Positions 7,275 through 11,898 of a stretch of DNA of 11,898 nt are shown here, in pieces. Position 1 is the first letter of the stretch. The number at the start of each line of letters is the position of its first letter. The notes beneath the pieces are model-generated. The model had not been told where the DNA came from. It saw nothing but the letters and a program-made list of their open reading frames with translations, and made no database searches. Source of the DNA: Fusobacterium sp. (GTDB lineage Bacteria > Fusobacteriota > Fusobacteriia > Fusobacteriales > Fusobacteriaceae); the NCBI GenBank assembly GCA_018457305.1, contig JAGYHM010000032.1, forward strand, positions 1-11,898. The letters are read 5' to 3'. Both the position numbers and the translations under genes were made by a program.

Positions 7275-7544
7275 TTATTCTATTATTCCTAAAACATCTT
7301 CTGCATTGATTATTAAAAGTTTTTCTTCTCCATCTCTAACCATATTTCCTGCATATTTATCATAAATAATTTTATCCCCAATAGAAATTTTTGCTAATTT
7401 TTCTCCCTCTCCTAATGCAATAACTTCTCCTATATTTTGCTCTGCTTCTTCCGTTTTACTTGAAAGAATAATCCCACTAGCACTTTTCTTTTCTATTTTT
7501 ATAGTTTTTATTAAAATTCTTTCTCCAATTGGTCTAATATTCAT
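7275..7544 (-). CDS. groES: Co-chaperonin GroES (10 kDa)
   Basis: The 89-residue protein is the lid of the GroEL cage. It begins NIRPIGERILIKTI, as in the family, with the mobile loop at about 15-34 (KIEKKSASGIILSSKTEEAE). It continues through GEVIALGEG and the DKIIYDKYAG turn, ending LLIINAEDVLGIIE. It is slightly short against the usual 94-97 residues but complete. ATG 7544 has AGGAGG at 7553-7558. It is the first gene of the groESL operon. Transcription probably starts from the extended -10 site at 7574-7582. The region upstream lacks the CIRCE inverted repeat (TTAGCACTC...GAGTGCTAA), so HrcA control is not evident here. Confidence 0.97.
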   Translation of the reverse strand: MNIRPIGERILIKTIKIEKKSASGIILSSKTEEAEQNIGEVIALGEGEKLAKISIGDKIIYDKYAGNMVRDGEEKLLIINAEDVLGIIE

Positions 7545-7573
7545 AATAAAATCCTCCTTATGTAATTTTTTTT

Positions 7574-7582
7574 ATTATATCA
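7574..7582 (-). promoter_or_regulatory. Extended -10 promoter of groESL
   Basis: On the minus strand this reads TGATATAAT, an exact TGnTATAAT, about 30 bases upstream of groES. The -35 position (7597-7602) reads TAAATA, which is poor. It is divergent from the csoR-like promoter about 40 bases away. Confidence 0.6.
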
Positions 7583-7617
7583 TAAATTTAAAAAATTATT
7601 TATAGTAGAAATATAAT

Positions 7618-7645
7618 TTGACTTTTTATTCCACTTTGATATACA
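7618..7645 (+). promoter_or_regulatory. Promoter of the CsoR-family gene
   Basis: TTGACT (7618-7623) and TATACA (7640-7645) are 16 bases apart, with an extended -10 TG at 7637-7638. The TATACACTATA (7640-7650) over the -10 is a small dyad that could be part of an operator. The G-run operator common for CsoR proteins is absent. Confidence 0.65.
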
Positions 7646-7673
7646 CTATAAAAAAGTATTATGGAGGAAAAAA

Positions 7674-7949
7674 ATGAAAAAATGTATGGATATGAATAAA
7701 TTAAATTTAAGATTAAAAAAAGTAGAAGGACAAATAAAAGCAATTTCTTCTATGATTGAAAAAGATATTCCTTGTGAAGATATTTTAGTCCAAATTAGTG
7801 CTATTAGAAGTGCTATACACAAAGTTGGACAAATTATTTTAGAAGGACATATGAATCACTGTATTAAAGAAGCAATAGATGATGGAAATAGTGAAGAGGC
7901 TATTGAAAAAATAGAAAAAGCTATAAACTATTTTGCAAAAATAAAATAA
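7674..7949 (+). CDS. CsoR/FrmR-family metal-sensing repressor, copper-type ligands
   Basis: The 91-residue all-helical protein belongs to the DUF156 (CsoR/RcnR/FrmR) family: NLRLKKVEGQIKAISSMIE at 11-29 is its hallmark. Cys34, His59 and Cys63 reproduce the spacing of the Cu(I) ligands of CsoR (Cys36, His61 and Cys65 in the Mycobacterium protein), which favours copper sensing over formaldehyde or persulfide sensing. Such proteins are tetramers that leave DNA when Cu(I) binds. ATG 7674 has GGAGG at 7663-7667. No copper ATPase or chaperone gene is adjacent. The divergent neighbour is groES and the next gene is a MORN_2 protein, so its targets are elsewhere or unorthodox. The family call is firm; the metal is inferred. 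Confidence 0.9.
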   Translation: MKKCMDMNKLNLRLKKVEGQIKAISSMIEKDIPCEDILVQISAIRSAIHKVGQIILEGHMNHCIKEAIDDGNSEEAIEKIEKAINYFAKIK

Positions 7950-7977
7950 TTTTTTATATCTATTTATTTAATTTTTT

Positions 7978-8006
7978 TTGCTTTATTTATATTTTTGAGT
8001 TATACT
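7978..8006 (+). promoter_or_regulatory. Possible promoter of the second MORN_2 gene
   Basis: TTGCTT (7978-7983) and TATACT (8001-8006) are 17 bases apart. The site lies about 60 bases upstream of the start codon. No terminator separates it from the csoR-like gene, so cotranscription is also possible. Confidence 0.5.
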
Positions 8007-8066
8007 TTAGGTAAGAAGAAAATTTTAAATTTTAGTAGTTATCAAAATTCTAAGGGGGTTTTTATC

Positions 8067-8612
8067 ATGAATAACCAATATAACAAAGAAGGTAAAAAAG
8101 AAGGTTTATGGGTAAAAATTTATGACAACGGTGTTGTGCAAGAAGAAAGAAACTATGTCAACGGTGTTAGAGAAGGTATCTATAAATCATATTATATGAA
8201 TGGACAAGTTGAAATTGTAAAAAATTACAAGGCTGGAAATCTTCACGGAAAATACGAAACTTTTTACAGTGATGGGAAATTAAATTCTGTCCATTATTTA
8301 GAAGATGGAAAAATTGTTGGAACTTACGAAGAATTTTATCCAAACGGAAATTTGAAAAAAAGTTCTGAATATATTGATAGCAACAACACTTCTAAAAATA
8401 TAAAATATTTTCCAAATGGTGCTGTTAAAATTGATGTAAATATAAAAAATGGTTATCTTGCTGGAGAATATAAAGAATATCACTCTAACGGAAAATTATT
8501 TAAAGAATGTTTCTACGGAGAACATGGGAAATTAGAAGGACCTTATAAAGAATATGATGCTGAAGGAAATTTAAAAAAAGAAAGTATCTTTAAAAATGGT
8601 ATAGAAGTTTAA
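8067..8612 (+). CDS. Cytoplasmic MORN_2 (YwqK-like) repeat protein
   Basis: The 181-residue protein is almost wholly MORN_2 repeats, about seven units of the form GxYKxYYxNGxLxxxxxYxxGK. Clear examples are GIYKSYYMNGQV (37-48), GKYETFYSDGKL (61-72), GTYEEFYPNGNL (85-96) and GEYKEYHSNGKL (133-144). It has no signal peptide, unlike its relative at 146-622, so it is probably cytoplasmic. The start chosen is ATG 8067 with AAGGGGG at 8052-8058. An in-frame TTG at 7995 lacks a ribosome site and is part of the promoter region. Database names often say 'toxin-antitoxin YwqK family antitoxin', but there is no toxin next to it. The biochemical role is unknown. Confidence 0.85.
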   Translation: MNNQYNKEGKKEGLWVKIYDNGVVQEERNYVNGVREGIYKSYYMNGQVEIVKNYKAGNLHGKYETFYSDGKLNSVHYLEDGKIVGTYEEFYPNGNLKKSSEYIDSNNTSKNIKYFPNGAVKIDVNIKNGYLAGEYKEYHSNGKLFKECFYGEHGKLEGPYKEYDAEGNLKKESIFKNGIEV

Positions 8613-8643
8613 TTTATAGTTGTTTCAATTATTACAAAATTAG

Positions 8644-8672
8644 TTGACTTTTGACTATTTCTATGATATTAT
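8644..8672 (+). promoter_or_regulatory. Promoter of the dps gene
   Basis: TTGACT (8644-8649) and TATTAT (8667-8672) lie 17 bases apart, with an extended -10 TG at 8664-8665. A second TTGACT starts at 8651, but its matching -10 is poor. No convincing PerR or Fur box is visible. Confidence 0.75.
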
Positions 8673-8730
8673 ATATGTATAGTAATAAAAGATACTAAAA
8701 AATTTAAAGAAAATCAAGGAGGAAATAGAT

Positions 8731-9171
8731 ATGTTAACTTATGAAAGTTTAAACAAATATTTATCAAATTTATCAGTTTTAATAACTAAAACTCATAATA
8801 TTCACTGGAATGTTGTAGGAGCTCAATTCGTTCCTATTCATCAATATACAGAAGAACTATATGATTTTTATTTTGATAAATATGATTCAGTTGCTGAAAT
8901 TATAAAAATGAAAGGTGAATTTCCATTAGTAAAAATTACTGATTATTTGAAATTAGCTACTGTGGAAGAAATTGATGCTAAAGATTTTAGTTCAGTTGAA
9001 GCTTTAGAATTAGTTAAAAAAGATATTGAGCTTATGCTTAATGATGCTCTTCAAATAAGAGAAGAATATGATGCTAGAGGTGAATTCTTAATAGTTAACG
9101 AGTTTGAAGATCATATAACTCATTATGTAAAACAACTTTGGTTCATTAAATCAATCTTAAAAAATAACTAA
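8731..9171 (+). CDS. dps: Dps-family ferritin-like protein
   Basis: The 146-residue four-helix protein oxidises and stores iron using hydrogen peroxide in a hollow 12-mer, protecting DNA from Fenton damage. The inter-subunit ferroxidase ligands are all present with family spacing: His25 (in HNIHWNVVG), His37, Asp52 and Glu56 (in DSVAEIIKMKGEFP). The N-terminus is short and lacks the Lys-rich tail used by E. coli Dps to bind DNA, so this may be a non-DNA-binding mini-ferritin (inference). ATG 8731 has AAGGAGG at 8716-8722. It is monocistronic, with its own promoter and terminator. In an anaerobe it would serve oxygen and iron stress tolerance. Confidence 0.95.
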   Translation: MLTYESLNKYLSNLSVLITKTHNIHWNVVGAQFVPIHQYTEELYDFYFDKYDSVAEIIKMKGEFPLVKITDYLKLATVEEIDAKDFSSVEALELVKKDIELMLNDALQIREEYDARGEFLIVNEFEDHITHYVKQLWFIKSILKNN

Positions 9172-9178
9172 AAAATAT

Positions 9179-9207
9179 AAAAGGAACTCATTGAGTTCCT
9201 TTTTTTT
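9179..9207 (+). terminator. Intrinsic terminator after dps
   Basis: AAAAGGAACTC (9179-9189) pairs with GAGTTCCTTTT (9193-9203) around a three-base loop and runs into a tract of eight T residues. Confidence 0.9.
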
Positions 9208-9224
9208 ATGTTTAAATTTAATTT

Positions 9225-9319
9225 TTTGGCTCACCCGCTTCGCTTGCTCGCGGATGTGTCGCCTTGGCGACTCCACTTACTTTAAGGCTTCACCTTATAC
9301 TTTTATTGAATAAAAGTAT
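9225..9319. repeat. G+C-rich palindromic element, second copy, plus two hairpins
   Basis: It starts with TTTGGCTC (9225-9232), then TGCTCGC (9245-9251), then the stem GTCGCC-TT-GGCGAC (9258-9271), the same order as at 7107-7165. Two more perfect hairpins follow: TAAGG-CTTCA-CCTTA (9283-9297) and ATACTTTTAT-TGA-ATAAAAGTAT (9297-9319). It lies between convergent genes. The final stem may aid termination of the minus-strand operon, but it lacks a T run on that strand. No coding is seen. Confidence 0.6.
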
Positions 9320-9372
9320 CTAAGAGTTCTTTACTTAATTATTATAAAAATATTTTTAGTAGCCCAATTTTT

Positions 9373-9954
9373 TTATTTACTTTTAATGTAATCTAATATT
9401 TTTTGATGTTCAGGTTCTACTCTTTTAAAATATCTTGTATAAGAAATCAAAGAAGTATAAAAATAATTATTTTTTTGTTGATAAAATTCTTCTGGTATAA
9501 AAAATCTTATTTTTTTCTCTAATCTTTTTAAATTTTTTAAATAATTCTCTATTAAATCAATATCTTCAACTGTTTGCTCTGAATTTTCTTCTAAAATTTC
9601 ACTTAATCTTTTTCTCAAATTTTTACTGTACTCTGAATTTAATTTTTTTATTTCCAAAAAATCTTCTTTAATTTCAGCAACTATATCAACATTAAAATCT
9701 GATAGAAATTCTTCTACCACACTTAATCTAACATACTCATTGTTTCCTGTAAAAAAACCTCTTATTTTATTTCTATCTCCAAATATTCTTTCTGAAAGAT
9801 AATCTAAATAATTTTTACTTATATAAATTTTTTCTGTTTTCACAATATTCCCAAATCTTGTTATAATTTTATTCACACTATGAAATAAATGTGCTCTCCC
9901 ATTTCTATAACGAAAATCTGCCACTTTTTTTAAAAATTTTGTATCTTTTTCCAT
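9373..9954 (-). CDS. Unrecognised protein downstream of mgtE (193 residues)
   Basis: I do not recognise the family. The protein is basic and strongly charged, with no Cys, signal peptide or membrane segment, so it is probably cytoplasmic. Residues 1-65 hold a basic, aromatic region (FRYRNGRAHLFHSVNKIITRFG). The stretch at about 90-155 is heptad-like and rich in Lys, Glu and Leu, suggesting a coiled coil or long helices. The C-terminal part is aromatic (FYTSLISYTRYFKRV). ATG 9954 has AGGAGGGG at 9964-9971. It starts 22 bases after the mgtE stop and so is the last gene of the tgt-mgtE operon. It could have a role linked to magnesium transport or RNA, but this rests on position only. Confidence 0.8.
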   Translation of the reverse strand: MEKDTKFLKKVADFRYRNGRAHLFHSVNKIITRFGNIVKTEKIYISKNYLDYLSERIFGDRNKIRGFFTGNNEYVRLSVVEEFLSDFNVDIVAEIKEDFLEIKKLNSEYSKNLRKRLSEILEENSEQTVEDIDLIENYLKNLKRLEKKIRFFIPEEFYQQKNNYFYTSLISYTRYFKRVEPEHQKILDYIKSK

Positions 9955-9976
9955 CTTTCTCTTCCCCTCCTAACTA

Positions 9977-11311
9977 CTAACTTACACCTAAGAAAGTTAC
10001 TGCTAATTTAAAATATACCATCAATGCTGCTGTATCAACTATTGTTGTTATTAAAGGACTTGCCATTATTGCGGGGTCAATCTTTAATGTTTTTGCAATA
10101 AGAGGTAATGCTCCCCCTATCATTTTTGCAATTATTATCGTTACAAGCAAACTTCCACAAACAACAAGCGAAAGATTTAAGTCCATTTTATTTATATAAA
10201 AAATTCTTAAAAAATTTATACTTGCCAAAATTATTCCAACAACCACACTTACTCTAAATTCTTTCCAAATAACTTGAAAAATATCTGACATTTCAATTTC
10301 TTCAAGAGCTATACCACGAATAACAAGTGTTGATGATTGTGCTCCTGCATTTCCACCTGTTCCCATTAACATAGGAATAAACATTGCTAATACAACAACT
10401 GACTGTAATATTCCCTGATATTTTTCAATTACAAGTCCAGTAAGAGTTGCAGAAATCATCAAAACTAAAAGCCATACTATTCTATGCTTTGCCAATGAAA
10501 AAACGGATTCTTTTAAATATTCTTCATCAGATGGATTCATTGCCGCCATTTTTTGTAAATCTTCTGTATTTTCTTGGTCAATTACATCCACTATATCATC
10601 TACCGTGATAACTCCAACTAATCTATTGTCATTATCAACAACAGGCATCGTAGTAACATCATATTTTCTAAATAATGCTGCTATTTCTTCTTGGTCATCT
10701 TTTGTTCCAACACTAGCAATATTAGTATCCATTTCATCTTCTATTAAATTTTCATCATTTGATAAAATCAATGTTTTTAGTGAAATCTCTCCCACTAATT
10801 TTCTACTCTTATCTATTACAAAACAAATATCTGTTTCTTCTTTATTCCTTGCTATTTTTCTATAATAAGAAATTGCCTGCTCAACTGTCATATTTCCTTT
10901 AAAAGATATATACTCAACTGTCATAACACTTCCAGCTGAATTTTCTGGATATTTTAAAAATTGATTTATTAAATTTCTTTTATCTGCCGAAGTATTTTGT
11001 AAAATCTTATCTACTATATTTGCCGGCATTTCCTCTATAAAGTCAACCGTATCATCAAGATACATTTCTTCAATTATATCTCTTATCTCTTCATCTGTTA
11101 TATTCTCTATAACTTCCAATTGTTTCTCTGGTGGTAAATAGGAAAAAACTTCTGAAGATAAATCTTTCGGTAGAATTTTAAAAATAACTAAACATTTTTC
11201 CTGCGGAAAATCCTCAAAAAGTTCTGCAATATCTATTGGGTTTTCTTCAATTAAAATTTCTCTTAATTCAGCTAATTTATTTTTTTCAAGTAATTCAATT
11301 ATTTTTTCCAA
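9977..11311 (-). CDS. mgtE: Magnesium transporter MgtE
   Basis: The 444-residue protein is a Mg2+-gated Mg2+ channel of the inner membrane. It has the MgtE N-terminal helical superhelix (about 1-125; PIDIAELFEDFPQEKCLVIFKILP) and two CBS domains (about 130-255; YPENSAGSVMT, TTMPVVDNDNRLVGVITVDDIVDVI). A connecting helix follows, then five transmembrane helices from about 275. The pore signature PMLMGTGGNAGAQSS is present, and Asp426 in VDTAALMVYF matches the ion-selectivity Asp432 of the Thermus protein. The start is TTG at 11311, fixed by GGAGG at 11318-11322, six bases away. It begins 18 bases after the tgt stop, so the two are cotranscribed. No Mg2+ riboswitch is present between them; gating by the cytosolic domain is the likely feedback. 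Confidence 0.96.
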   Translation of the reverse strand: MEKIIELLEKNKLAELREILIEENPIDIAELFEDFPQEKCLVIFKILPKDLSSEVFSYLPPEKQLEVIENITDEEIRDIIEEMYLDDTVDFIEEMPANIVDKILQNTSADKRNLINQFLKYPENSAGSVMTVEYISFKGNMTVEQAISYYRKIARNKEETDICFVIDKSRKLVGEISLKTLILSNDENLIEDEMDTNIASVGTKDDQEEIAALFRKYDVTTMPVVDNDNRLVGVITVDDIVDVIDQENTEDLQKMAAMNPSDEEYLKESVFSLAKHRIVWLLVLMISATLTGLVIEKYQGILQSVVVLAMFIPMLMGTGGNAGAQSSTLVIRGIALEEIEMSDIFQVIWKEFRVSVVVGIILASINFLRIFYINKMDLNLSLVVCGSLLVTIIIAKMIGGALPLIAKTLKIDPAIMASPLITTIVDTAALMVYFKLAVTFLGVS

Positions 11312-11329
11312 TTTACACCTCCACTAATT

Positions 11330-11898
<569 letters not shown>

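Noticed and set aside
7995..8066. TTG start extending the second MORN_2 protein by 24 residues
   Set aside because: There is no ribosome site, and the segment overlaps a likely promoter. ATG 8067 has a G-rich ribosome site and begins the repeat region directly.
8667..8687. Inverted-repeat PerR/Fur-like box at the dps promoter
   Set aside because: Only the outer five bases of each arm match, and it does not fit the TTATAATnATTATAA or Fur consensus.

Overview
The window is AT-rich (roughly a quarter G+C by eye). Its GroEL, PutP, MgtE and Dps read like those of an anaerobic Fusobacterium, probably close to F. nucleatum. That assignment is inferred from composition, codon use (AAA, TTA, AGA), strong AGGAGG ribosome sites and two MORN_2 (YwqK-like) proteins, a family expanded in fusobacteria. 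No phage, transposase, CRISPR, rRNA or tRNA gene is visible.

Layout. 1-622: a promoter and an exported MORN_2 protein. 634-965: a small acidic orphan protein with its own near-consensus promoter. 968-2782: a sodium/proline symporter gene (putP) behind a roughly 300-base leader. The leader has a consensus promoter, a 15-codon ORF with two rare CCC proline codons, mutually exclusive antiterminator and terminator hairpins, and then the true putP start. 2831-4580: a zinc-ribbon protein whose promoter carries a G10 run inside its 17-base spacer, so it is likely phase variable. 4583-5290: a self-contained, probably autoregulated TetR gene. 5295-5408: a G+C-rich hairpin island and a bidirectional terminator. 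5440-7582 (minus strand): groES-groEL, split by an unusual 215-base spacer that holds a G+C-rich palindromic element. 7618-8612: a CsoR-type copper-sensor-like repressor and a cytoplasmic MORN_2 protein. 8644-9207: a Dps ferritin-like protein with its own promoter and terminator. 9225-9319: a second copy of the palindromic element. 9373-11898 (minus strand): the operon tgt (cut by the right edge), mgtE and an unrecognised 193-residue protein.

Most genes here are single transcription units with good sigma-A-type promoters (TTGACx, 16-17 bases, TATAAT-like). The main themes are housekeeping and stress (chaperonin, Dps, CsoR), ion and nutrient transport (PutP, MgtE) and tRNA modification (Tgt). 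The two most interesting items are regulatory rather than protein-coding: the putP leader, which looks like a proline-responsive attenuator or riboswitch, and the poly-G promoter of the zinc-ribbon gene. Everything here was read by eye; no folding or database search was run.
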